Shown here one piece after another: positions 33,354 through 42,096 of a stretch of 64,000 nucleotides of DNA; the stretch's first letter is position 1; every line of letters starts with the position of its first letter. Under the pieces are notes generated by a model, which had not been told where the DNA came from, searched no databases, and worked only from the letters and a program-made list of their open reading frames with translations. Origin of the DNA: Heliopora coerulea (taxonomy: Eukaryota; Cnidaria; Anthozoa; Scleralcyonacea; Helioporidae); the NCBI GenBank assembly GCA_030142905.1, contig JASJOG010000003.1, positions 4,557,501 through 4,621,500 of the forward strand, read 5' to 3'. Made by a program: the position numbers and the translations under genes.

Positions 33354-33869
33354 ATGGAAGCATTCAAAGCATTAGATTATGGATTCACGTTTGATGAAAT
33401 AACCAAAAACATAGACAATTTGGACTTTCTATACAAAAATGAGGAGAAACACACTAAAGACAATATTTCTACTGAGTGTGAAAAGGAATATGAATGTATT
33501 AATGGTATGTTTGTATGTGTTAATTGCGGAGAAGTAGGAGACTATGAGATGATACCAGAATGGATTGAAAACATCTGGCTAAATAGGAAGAAGTCCCAAT
33601 ATATTAGAAGTAGACACATTAGAGCCAGAGTAGAAGAATACGTACACGATAATTATCGTAGTTCCATTGTATCTGATTTCATGGAGGTTGTTAAAATAAT
33701 GATTAAACACGGAATGATTAATAAAAACGTATCCAGATATGACTACTACATCATCAGGTTAGCCAGTACGATAGGTGCAAAACTAATAAAGAAACCCACT
33801 GACTTAACACATAGTGAAACAAGGGATGCATTTGATGACAGACTATTTGGTTCCGTCTACCATTATTAG
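33354..33869 (+). CDS. Zinc-ribbon protein, TFIIB/late-transcription-factor-like candidate
   Basis: An intact 171-aa frame behind ATAATGTATATTAA. Cys residues at 42, 48, 55 and 58 (VCVNCGE) make a zinc-ribbon-like centre in the N-terminal third. A basic segment NRKKSQYIRSRHI follows, then a helical domain. This order (zinc ribbon, Y-x-R-x-x-HI, helices) resembles TFIIB-like and viral late transcription factor proteins in DNA viruses and could direct transcription from the shared boxes in this element. The ribbon spacing is imperfect, so the family is uncertain. It sits directly before the cluster of genes with a distinct upstream box. Confidence 0.55.
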   Translation: MEAFKALDYGFTFDEITKNIDNLDFLYKNEEKHTKDNISTECEKEYECINGMFVCVNCGEVGDYEMIPEWIENIWLNRKKSQYIRSRHIRARVEEYVHDNYRSSIVSDFMEVVKIMIKHGMINKNVSRYDYYIIRLASTIGAKLIKKPTDLTHSETRDAFDDRLFGSVYHY

Positions 33870-33921
33870 GCTGGGACAAAAACTGCAAATGCAAGTATTA
33901 TTTGAAATGGAAAAAAAATCA

Positions 33922-33960
33922 CTTAAAAATAACTTTCTGTATATATAGTATGTAGAAAAT
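33922..33960 (+). promoter_or_regulatory. Shared upstream box, copy 1
   Basis: CTTAAAAATAACTTTCTGTA followed by TATATAGTATGTAGAAAAT, directly abutting the start codon at 33,961. The same arrangement recurs before the next genes (34,260, 34,554, and more diverged at 35,001 and 35,270). Confidence 0.7.
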
Positions 33961-34215
33961 ATGTCATTTGAAAAATTACACGATTCTTCACATCCACGTG
34001 CATCGGAATTAGATAAGATGTATAATGATGTTCGTAAAAGTTGCAAAGTATGCAAGAGTTGTGGTCAGATCGGCTATTTATTTGAACCAGACGGTGTATG
34101 TATGGCTGATGAATGTAAGACTCAAAAAGAAGCATACAAAAGATATAAAAAAGATATAGAAAAATCAGATTCCAGTTCTTATTCCTGTCCTGATCATTGC
34201 CACTGTTGCTGTTAA
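33961..34215 (+). CDS. Small Cys-rich protein, LHD paralogue 1
   Basis: An intact 84-aa frame. The N-terminus KLHDSSHPRASELDKMY is shared with the next two genes. It has two Cys clusters: CKVCKSCGQIG with a later CMADEC, which may bind zinc, and a C-terminal CPDHCHCCC. No family is known to me. Expression is presumably driven by the box just upstream, which the paralogues also have. Small size, high charge and clustering recall host-interaction or regulatory gene clusters of DNA viruses, but that is inference. Confidence 0.65.
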   Translation: MSFEKLHDSSHPRASELDKMYNDVRKSCKVCKSCGQIGYLFEPDGVCMADECKTQKEAYKRYKKDIEKSDSSSYSCPDHCHCCC

Positions 34216-34259
34216 TGGTAATCTCAAATATCCTTAATTCATATTAAATTCGTAAATAA

Positions 34260-34298
34260 CCTAAAAATAATTTTCTATTTATATGGTATATAGAAAAT
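34260..34298 (+). promoter_or_regulatory. Shared upstream box, copy 2
   Basis: CTAAAAATAATTTTCTATTT then ATATGGTATATAGAAAAT, ending at the start codon at 34,299. It is aligned without gaps to copy 1 (33,922). Confidence 0.7.
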
Positions 34299-34550
34299 AT
34301 GGTTTATGACAAGTTACATGACCCCAATCATCCACGTGCACAGAGATTAGATGAGATTTACAAAAGAGTCGAAAAAGCATTAGAAGCTCTCACTAAATAT
34401 TATGAGAAACAAGAATTTATCAGTGTTGCCGAATACTGTAAAATGCTTATTTATGACAACTTGGACGATGATTATCAAGACTATTTAGAAGTTTACCAGT
34501 CTAAAGTTTCTTCTGATAACTCTTCGGATTCTTCGGAAACTTCAAATTAA
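34299..34550 (+). CDS. Small acidic protein, LHD paralogue 2
   Basis: An intact 83-aa frame starting MVYDKLHDPNHPRAQRLDEI, clearly related to the start of paralogue 1. It lacks the Cys clusters. The rest is helical and acidic (NLDDDYQDYLEVYQ) and ends in a Ser/Asp-rich tail (SSDNSSDSSE) that could be phosphorylated. Shared N-terminus with divergent tails suggests a common docking segment with different effectors; function unknown. Confidence 0.65.
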   Translation: MVYDKLHDPNHPRAQRLDEIYKRVEKALEALTKYYEKQEFISVAEYCKMLIYDNLDDDYQDYLEVYQSKVSSDNSSDSSETSN

Positions 34551-34553
34551 TTG

Positions 34554-34592
34554 CTTAAAAATAATTTTCTGTATATATAGTATATAGAAAAC
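34554..34592 (+). promoter_or_regulatory. Shared upstream box, copy 3
   Basis: CTTAAAAATAATTTTCTGTA then TATATAGTATATAGAAAAC, ending at the start codon at 34,593. It is the closest match to copy 1. Confidence 0.7.
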
Positions 34593-34985
34593 ATGTCATC
34601 TTCCAATTTAAAGAGTGTCTCAGAAAATTACAAACTTTTGCATGACTCATCACATTCAAACGCGGATGAACTGGATGAACTATACAAAGATGTAGAAGCG
34701 TGCCACGAAAATTATTGCAATTGTTTACAAACATATGCGCAAGGTGTTGGTATACCTTATAGTGCAGTCAAATCTCTTTCAAGAGCATTAAAAAAATATT
34801 ACAAAACATATAAGAAAGAATTCACAAAAGAAGAAGATTCATCAAAAACCGAGGAAACATCAGAATTAGAAATCAATACTGATTATATAGATTCAAACTG
34901 GCGTGAAATTGGTATATGTAAAGATTGTAGATATGCAATTGTCGACTATGAACCTGATAGCGACTCCGATGACTATCAAGATTAA
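34593..34985 (+). CDS. Small acidic protein, LHD paralogue 3
   Basis: An intact 130-aa frame. After a 13-residue leader it has LLHDSSHSNADELDELY, the shared segment. Further on are a helical region with two Cys (CHENYCNC), a Lys-rich stretch (KKYYKTYKKEF), an acidic Thr/Ser linker and a late CKDCRYAIVDYEPDSDSDD, where CxxC could bind a metal. It is the longest of the three paralogues and combines a Cys motif as in paralogue 1 with an acidic tail as in paralogue 2. Confidence 0.65.
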   Translation: MSSSNLKSVSENYKLLHDSSHSNADELDELYKDVEACHENYCNCLQTYAQGVGIPYSAVKSLSRALKKYYKTYKKEFTKEEDSSKTEETSELEINTDYIDSNWREIGICKDCRYAIVDYEPDSDSDDYQD

Positions 34986-35000
34986 GACCAATAAATATCA

Positions 35001-35031
35001 CTTAAACATTATTCTGTATATCAATAGTATA
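35001..35031 (+). promoter_or_regulatory. Shared upstream box, diverged copy 4
   Basis: CTTAAACATTATTCTGTATA then TCAATAGTATA, abutting the ATG at 35,032. It is shorter than copies 1-3 and lacks the TAGAAAA end. Confidence 0.5.
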
Positions 35032-35235
35032 ATGACTGAAACAAATAATAAACCAAAACGTGGTCGTGGAAGACCCAAGAAATATTTCACTGATGAAGAG
35101 AGAAAACAAGCAGGCGAACGATATGTAAAGGAATGTATGGAAAGAAACCCATTTTATTGTGTGTTCTGTGACCATACTTATCACATGGCAAATAAAAGCA
35201 AACATATAAAAAGTAAAAAACATCAAAAATTTTGA
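35032..35235 (+). CDS. AT-hook / C2H2 zinc-finger small protein
   Basis: The start at 35,032 is chosen because the box ends there and the upstream frame overlaps paralogue 3 without box or motif. The 67-aa product has an AT-hook (KRGRGRPKK) at residues 8-16 and one C2H2 finger (YCVFCDHTYH, then HIKSKKH). AT-hooks bind the minor groove of AT-rich DNA, which is the composition of this element. A DNA-binding regulator or genome-compacting protein is plausible. Intact. Confidence 0.7.
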   Translation: MTETNNKPKRGRGRPKKYFTDEERKQAGERYVKECMERNPFYCVFCDHTYHMANKSKHIKSKKHQKF

Positions 35236-35269
35236 AAAGATGATTTAATATTTTTTTCTGCGCTTTTGA

Positions 35270-35318
35270 CTTAAAAGATTAATTTATATTCTATATATTA
35301 TAGTATATAGAAAATTTT
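35270..35318 (+). promoter_or_regulatory. Shared upstream box, diverged copy 5, before the replication gene
   Basis: CTTAAAAGATTAATTTATAT followed by an interval and AGTATATAGAAAATTTT, ending at the ATG at 35,319. The TATATAGAAAA end matches copies 1-3. This places the replication gene in the same regulatory class as the small paralogues. Confidence 0.5.
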
Positions 35319-38300
35319 ATGACCATTGCAAAGAGAACTGGTTTGAAAAGAAAGGTTATAAAAAGGATCAAAAGACGAATTATTAAAGGATTGCGCACTG
35401 GTCTGAAGAGGAAAACCATCCGTATACAAAAAAAAACTATATTAACCCTCTGAATGCCGAAAAAGTCACACTCAAAAATTATCTGAATGCTTCAGTGGAG
35501 AAAGAAAGAAGGGACAAAGAGTGGCAAAAGACCCTGAATAAGGCCAATGAACTTTTTTCTATCATGGAATATGAACCTGTCTATTCTAATAAGTACCCTA
35601 TGATTGACCTCTCACTTAAGGATGCCAGCAACTATGAACTGGGTTTTGTAAACAAAAGAATGGTTATGTTTGAAAGGAACTCTTCTAAGCCCAATTTATT
35701 CAGAAGGAGGATGAGAAGGAACGGAAACGGATCGGAAACTGTTTCTGTCACCATAGACGTTGTTATTACAGACGATAGAGCACCTTTAGGGAAGCAGGAT
35801 AAAACCAAAACTTTTGGACCATTTGAAGAGAGTCAGCCAAGAGGCTTATCAAGACGTTACATTTACCAGTTTTTGATGTATACTCTGTTAATTGGCAACC
35901 GTTTTGAGCAGCAGTCTGGTGAACATATTACTAGAATTGGTGGTGTGATCACAAAAGTCAAGAAAATTAAAATGGAAGACATTCGTATGGGTGATACTAG
36001 GTTAATGAGCACTCTTGTTGACAAATGTAACAACTATAGAAAAATAACACAAAATAAAGGCTCCTGTGTACAGGACTATATTTATGTAGCTTGTAAGGGG
36101 GAAAATGGATTCAAAAGATACACTAAAACATCCCTTACTGAAGAAATCAATAAATATGTGTTTGATAAACATGCCAAAAGACCCTCAACTAGAGGATTAT
36201 TAGACTGGAGGGATAACTGTCACACTAACGTGTCTATATATGCTTTGGGCCCCTTCTATAACAAGTTTGTGTCCTCTCCAGCACCTAGGGATAACAGAAA
36301 GGTCGTTCGTCTGTATTTTATATGCAAAGATGGTCACTGTTTTCAAATAATGAATGAAAACCTAATAACTAAGAGTACAAAAGGATCTCCATTATTAAAC
36401 AACTTGGATCTCATACAGTGGAATTCTAAACAAATGAGGATAAAATAGAAATCTGTAAAACGAACGAAGACTACTATAATATTATTAATCACTCCAAAAA
36501 ATGTCCTATATTTGCAAATTCTGATAAAACAAAGGATTATGAAAACTATCTGATTGTGCTTCCTGATGGACACAGTGGTAGAGATATGATGGTAGAGACC
36601 ATGCAAAGGACACAAACGTATATAGAGTATTTCCACTATTTTAGGGACCAAATTGATGGGTTCATAACTCCTGATTTGAAAAATATGGTTTCCGTAAATA
36701 ATGACTAAGAACTGAGGAAATATATTTGTGACCAGCTTTTTGAAAAATATCCAGTAGATGCTTTCAAATTTAACAACCAAGGTCTGACTTCAATAGCAGT
36801 AAATCTGTTTAAACAACTATGTGGGCACTTAAAAAGTTCTAAATATAACAAACACACGATATCAATTATTGATGACTACTATCCAAAGGCACTGCAGCAT
36901 ACATTCCATAAAGAATTTAATAAGAATGACCCAAAAAATGATGAAGAAGAGGAACTAACGGCTTTGGACATTGCAAAAGACTACCCATCTGTACTGCTAA
37001 CTAACGAACATGATGTCCCATTATATAATATACACAATAAAATTACAAAATTTGATGGAAAACTAAAGACAGGTGACAACTATATTAATGAAACACTGAT
37101 AAAGAAGTATAGAACACTAAATAATGACCCCATAATAATAATAGCAGGATTTTATGGAAGAAATCTGATTGACTACCTACTGAAAAATAAATTCATAACA
37201 CTCCAAGACATAAAACTGCAACTAGTAATTGATAAGTCGATCAAACATGACTCCTTCAAAGGGTACATTAAATATGTTTTTGACAATTTTGACGAAGCTA
37301 ATGCTAAAAAGTTGGCAAACCAATTTATTGGATACTTAGGAACGAAATATGATAAAAGTAGCAAAGGTTTTATTTCCACTAGTTATGACACTGCTTGCTC
37401 TGTTTGGACTGAGACTCTTCAAAATAACGAAAAAGTGAGTATACATAAGGAAGATGATTTCTTTCTAATCCGCAAAATAGATATTAAAAGAAGAATGACA
37501 GAGAACTGCTCAATTAATAGACACGTGATTTCGGGATCCATTATGAAGCTTTTGGAAGTTATAGAAGAAGCTTGTGATAAGCATACTATAATACATGGAT
37601 ACAATACTGATGCTGTCTGCTGTGTAAATCCATACAAAGAATACCCAATTAAAGACAAACAATAGAATTTTACTTCTGATATGATTGGTAAAGTGTATCA
37701 AAGGATAGGAGAAACCCCTTCTATGATTGACAAATCTTACCGCAAAAATATGGTATTAAGTGACTATAAAATAGAACCTGGAAAAGGAACATCAATAACA
37801 GGAGGTGCTGGATGTGGCAAAACTACGAAACTGATAAATGATGCCAAAGAAAGTAAAAATCCTATTATATTCAGCTTCACGAACAAGGCTGTGGATAACA
37901 TTAGAAGTAGAGTAGACGATAGCCTGGAAAATATAGTGCATACATTTGATAGTTACTTTAATGAATTTATATCAGATACAGAAAACCTCAAACTATTAGC
38001 CAATTAGGATGTATTTATAGACGAATTCTCTATGGTTCCAAATAAATGGATCACTCTAATATATAACAGCTTTGTGGCAAATAATCTGAAAGTAAATCTT
38101 TATGGCGATATTAACCAATGTGACCCTGTTGAAGGTAATAGTAGGTTAAAGTATGACTATACAACGAGTTCTGCGATACTGGAGATGTATAGTAATACTG
38201 TTGAACTGAAATACATAGAAGAGAGCACTAGATATGACAAGAAAATTTTTGATATGCTGACCAACTTCCTTGCGACCGGTCGGTTGGACCATAAATTCGC

Positions 38301-39303
38301 CAACTATGTGTCCAGCTATGTCAATATATGCTACTTCAACAGTACTAGAAAGGAGATCAATAAAATGTGTTCAGATGCATTTTGCGAAGGCAAAAGTCAC
38401 CAAGTCGTGGACTTCATTTATAATGGAGCAAAAGAAATACATAAAGTCAGTGCAGGTACTCCTGTGATATGTATTGATAACATGAAGGACCGTTCTATGT
38501 ACAACTCTCAGCAGTTCATTATTAAAGATATAAATATAAATGGAGTCACTACAAAAGAAAATGACCAAAAGTTCTCTTTGGATGACTTCAAAAAGAAATT
38601 TAACCTGGCATTCTGTATAACAGTATACAAATACCAGGGAGCAGAGATAGACCAACACTATAATATTTTTGACACAGAGGTCATGAACAAGAAACAATTA
38701 TATACAGCTTTAAGTAGAATAACCAAATTCGAATACATACATGCAGAAAACTTGAAGGCAAAATATGAATACAATGCGAAGAACAAACATGAAGTAGTAT
38801 CAATAGGGCACACTGAGTATCAAAAAGGAAAGATTTATAAAATACAATTCGAAGACGGAAGCATTTACATAGGATCTTCAATTAAGACCCTAGAAACTAG
38901 ACTAAAAGAACACTTATCTGACCCAAAAAGTATTGTATACAAAAACAAAGGCAAGAACCCCAAAATATCACTAGTTATAGATTGTCCATGCGAAAATAAA
39001 CATAAATTAGAAAAGATAGAAAAGAAACACATAAACGAATACGCTAAAAACCATGGCAATAAAGTATTGAATAAAAGAGGCAATGACGAGATCAAAGAAA
39101 AACCAGAAATCAAATATAGCTTTAAAATAGAAAAAGAGTCAGAAGTATTAAATAGAATAGAAAAAATGGTAGCCATAAAAAATGACGAAAAGAACAGAAA
39201 ACTAGAAATACAATATCGTGAAGGTGGGAAAAAAGTCAAAGTATCAAAGAGATATGGTCAAATACCACTATCTGAAGCAATGAATTATATGAAAATCCAA
39301 TAG
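35319..39303 (+). pseudogene. Fused family-B DNA polymerase / SF1 helicase / GIY-YIG nuclease, multiply interrupted
   Basis: About 1,320 codons form one gene. A very basic start (35,319) passes through a frameshift in a run of nine A (near 35,435) into the N-terminal polymerase region (to 36,448), which has LLDWRDNCHTNVSIYALG and ICKDGHCFQI. After another frame change near 36,440, one frame runs to 39,303. It contains polymerase motif A DIAKDYPSVLL (36,967), a motif B-like KKLANQFIGYLG (37,306) and motif C GYNTDAV (about 37,597). Helicase motifs follow: Walker A GGAGCGKTT (37,801), Walker B FIDEFSM, GDINQCDPVE (38,104), and LYTALSRITK (38,698). The GIY-YIG domain has KIYKI, YIGSS (38,866) and LETRLKEH. 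TAA at 36,706 and TAGs at 37,663 and 38,005 interrupt it. The tail is Lys-rich. Separate genes are possible, but the frame continuity across the stops and absence of upstream boxes argue for one. Confidence 0.85.
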
Positions 39304-39374
39304 AAATCCATCAAAAATAAATTAATACAATTATATTTAAACCATTACTAGGCATCCATTCAAAAGAAGTTTAT

Positions 39375-39527
39375 TCACCATTAGGCTTTCCGCTTCATGG
39401 TAACCGAACTCTGTTTTCCATCATTTACAACAAGAAAAATTTCCCAAGTCTCTCAAAACCCTAGTAAATTGCCTCAAGGTCGTTCAAAGTCACTGGGGGA
39501 CAAATTGGTTGGGTTTCCATCTGTAGT
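39375..39527 (-). repeat. Polinton right terminal inverted repeat
   Basis: Read as its complement from 39,527 it starts ACTACAGATGGAAACCCAAC and follows the left repeat with scattered substitutions to CCTAATGGTGA (39,375). The internal duplication of the left repeat is absent here. Confidence 0.92.
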
Positions 39528-39533
39528 ACAGTT
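39528..39533. repeat. Polinton target-site duplication, right copy (ACAGTT)
   Basis: Exact copy of 20,992-20,997, directly outside the right inverted repeat. Confidence 0.92.
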
Positions 39534-39655
39534 CGAAACTCTTTTATTTCGCCAATATTTCGATGACTGTTTTGCCATGTGAAATGCTCTGCTGACCACG
39601 TTCTGTTCTGCTGAGCCCTTTCAGAACTGTTATAACACACAACATTGAATTATGC
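39528..39655 (-). repeat. Outer interspersed repeat, copy A, right piece
   Basis: ACAGTTCGAAACTCTTTTAT and GACCACGTTCTGTTCTGCTG continue the outer repeat broken at 20,997. Copy B has the uninterrupted equivalent in inverse (AACAGTTCGAACCACTTTTA read on the complement of about 40,580-40,600). Confidence 0.8.
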
Positions 39656-40469
39656 AAGACAGTTGGCCAATCTGTTGCAGGGGCTATACGGAATCTTGAC
39701 ATGTATTTTAGTTTGCAGTACCTTGTTAGCACACATCACTTTTCACGTCTGATAAAAAACTGTTCTGCTGCTAAATAAAGCTTCGCGATGAATGCTGTTA
39801 TGCACTACAGTACATCCGTGCATTGTAACCTTTGATTGCCAGTGACGTACCCAGATATCTGGGTATTTGTAGGCTCAAGGAAACCGAACGAGCACTCCAA
39901 AGGCGTTATCTTCTGGGGGGGGAGGTGTCCGGGGGCACGCTGACCCGGATTTTTTTCAAAAATAGAGTTATGGAATTTAATTTCTCCCGGGGAAACGGCT
40001 GGATTTAATCATTGCTCTCATTGAACTGAGTTGGGTTTGCCAATGCAAAACATCACACCAAAAACAATCTTAAGCATCCGGAAACTTCTGGCTTTTTGTT
40101 TTCTTTTATTTACGTCACCTTCGTCCTTGCTTTAGTTTTTTAAAAAAAAATTTTGCAGGCATATGGGCTGGGTACGCTACTGATTCCAAATTATGAAGTT
40201 GACGTAGAAGTTGATGTGTGTCAGCAAAGTGCTGTGAACTAAAGTTGGTTAACAGCTTGTAATATACATGTCATGAAAAATGTGGTTTATAATATCAGTT
40301 TAATGAAGGTACAGACGAGACCACGTTTAAAAGATAAGGGAATAAAACTATCAAAATTTATAAACAAACCAGTGAACGTGGGCCTCCGATAAATGGAGGT
40401 TGAAAGCCGTTTGTGCGATCAATTAAGAAGTTCAAGAAAGGATGAAGAGAATTATTCTCTATCTCACTA
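39656..40469. other. Intron sequence between outer-repeat copies A and B
   Basis: No gene is seen. It holds repeat-like fragments: AAAAGATAAGGGAATAAAAC at about 40,330 recurs near 20,940 and, inverted and diverged, near 40,630. With copies A and B as arms this stretch could be the centre of a larger fold-back element. Confidence 0.5.
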
Positions 40470-40935
40470 CAAAACATGTTTCAATGCTGTGGGTTAAGGT
40501 AATCTTGAAAGGGCTCAGCCGAGTAGAACGTGGTCGGCTGAGCGAAAAATGGCAAAATAGTCATCGACATCATTATTGGGCGAAATAAAAGTGGTTCGAA
40601 CTGTTCATATACGGATTATTGAAGTTTTATTCTCTTATTTTTTATACTTGTCGGGATACCGTAAAACCTTAAATCGACCCTGCCACAGACAGGAGAAATA
40701 TCTTGCCTAATTGAAATTTCATTCTCCCTAATGTTTAGTAGATTGGTGGTCGTCTGTTGGTGCTTTAGAGTGCCCTTGGATGAAAATGGTTGCGTATCTA
40801 CACTGTTGAATGTCTCTTTCTATACAAAAAACTTTAACTGAACGTGACAAAAGCGTTAATGAATGTCGATTCAATAAAATGAATGCATTTTTGCTTTTGA
40901 GAGTGGTATTAATGATAGTATATTTTCTGGTAATG
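40470..40935 (+). repeat. Outer interspersed repeat, copy B (natural empty site)
   Basis: This copy is in inverse orientation to copy A and contains both flanks without the Polinton or the CR1/L2-like element. GGTTCGAACTGTTCATATAC at about 40,592 spans the Polinton target, and TTGCGTATCTACACTG at about 40,790 spans the retroelement target. It therefore shows the pre-insertion order. Confidence 0.8.
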
Positions 40936-41382
40936 AACAGCTAAATGTTTAGTATTCCATGAATGATGAATCCATAGTGTCTGTACTCTAAAGTGCTACT
41001 TTAAATGAAACCATGCACACTTCTAGCTCATAAAGGAAAACGTCATGTAATGTAAAATCATTTATCTTTTTGTTTCTGGAACACGGACGTTGCCAAATTG
41101 GAATGCAAAAATGGTCATATTGTTTTATTTTACTAAAAACCACTGATGGCACATGAGCAATAGTTCTTTATTCCAGTTATGAAAAATTTGGATTCAATAT
41201 AAAACATTTCGACCAATCGGCCCCTTGATTTCTTCCAGGCCCCCTTATTTCTTCTGGGCCCGGGATCAGTTTGACCCTTTACCTCTCTTGTCGGCGGTAC
41301 TAGGTCCATACTCGACTTTGGTATTTTATTCTGGCTAACGCCAGACGAATTTACTCGTCAAAGGGAGACGTCTCGGACAGGA

Positions 41383-41690
41383 AAAGGTTAAATCGACCCT
41401 ACAACAGACTGGACAAATATTTTGCGTAATGGAAATTTTATTGTCCTTAAAGTATAATATAATGATGTTAATGGTCGTATGTTGGCACTATTTAATGCTC
41501 TCTGATGCAAATAGTTGCGTATCTATTTTAATGAACGTTACTTTCTATGTAAAAATTTTGAATGAACGTGACAAAAGTGTAAATGAATGTCGATTCAATA
41601 AAATGAATGTATTTTCGCGATAACGACTTCGAAGTTGGCGTTGATGATAATTTATTATCTGCTAATGAACAGCAAAAGGTGTGCATGTAC
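41383..41690 (+). repeat. Outer interspersed repeat, copy C (partial)
   Basis: GGTTAAATCGACCCTACAAC starts a copy parallel to B that includes GTTGCGTATCTATTTTAATG and AATGAATGTCGATTCAATAA and ends near the TAATGAACAGCAAAAGG block. It is more diverged from B than from the outer end of A (CGCCAAC is shared with A). Confidence 0.7.
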
Positions 41691-41973
41691 TTAGTTAAGC
41701 ACATACACTGAATCAGCTACAGAACGATTTATTCAGTATGCAGCTGATTAAAAAATGTAGAAGCGACTTGTCTACCCTTTGCAGATCAAATTGTGAAAGA
41801 ACTTAGGGACGTTAAAATTAACAAAGCTGATCTTACGATATGAACGCCAGTGCGATATGGCCACTCTAATGTATCAGCCTTTTTGCCTAATTTCTGGAAT
41901 GGATAAAATTGGACGTCATCCCATGCTTTGTGTTCTTATTATTATCTTGTCATGTATACGTTACCAATTCTAG

Positions 41974-42096
41974 ATATAGACGAATGCACATCTAACCAAC
42001 ACAACTGTGATGACAAAGAGGAATGTAAGAATACTGCAGGAAGTTTTACTTGTCGATGTCAGACCTTCTATACCAGCAACGGAACTCATTGTACAG
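41974..42096 (+). CDS. CUB/EGF gene, exon 5: calcium-binding EGF domain 1
   Basis: Acceptor ATTCTAG, then 123 bases, phase 1 to 1. The exon gives a complete EGF module: DIDEC start (calcium-binding signature), six Cys, the hydroxylation-type Asn/Ser-Phe-x-C block (NTAGSFTCRCQ) and an end at ACAG|GTACGT. cbEGF modules in tandem form rigid calcium-stabilised rods in extracellular proteins. It joins exon 4 in phase across the Polinton-bearing intron. Confidence 0.85.

Larger units (their letters stand above)
20998..39527. mobile_element. Maverick/Polinton (adintovirus-like) integrated element, 18.5 kb
   Basis: The element is bounded by inverted repeats starting ACTACAGATGG at both ends and by a perfect 6-bp duplication. 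It carries the diagnostic Polinton set: protein-primed-type family-B DNA polymerase, retroviral-type integrase, A32-like packaging ATPase, double-jelly-roll major capsid protein and penton-like minor capsid protein, plus many short accessory genes. Gene density, 10-30 bp spacing and uniform AT-richness contrast with the host intron around it. Most large genes are interrupted by stops or frameshifts, and the integrase is split by a MITE, so this copy should not be able to move or make particles. Membership in the Polinton group is firm; assignment to a subgroup is not. Confidence 0.95.

Noticed and set aside
20998..39527. Alternative genetic code with reassigned stop codons in the Polinton
   Set aside because: TAA, TAG and TGA all interrupt genes, genuine gene ends use the same codons, and frameshifts plus a MITE insertion accompany them, so decay is the simpler explanation.
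20998..39527. CRISPR array or bacterial contamination in the gene-dense region
   Set aside because: There are no regularly spaced repeats. Host repeats flank the region with a matching target duplication, and its genes are of Polinton type.
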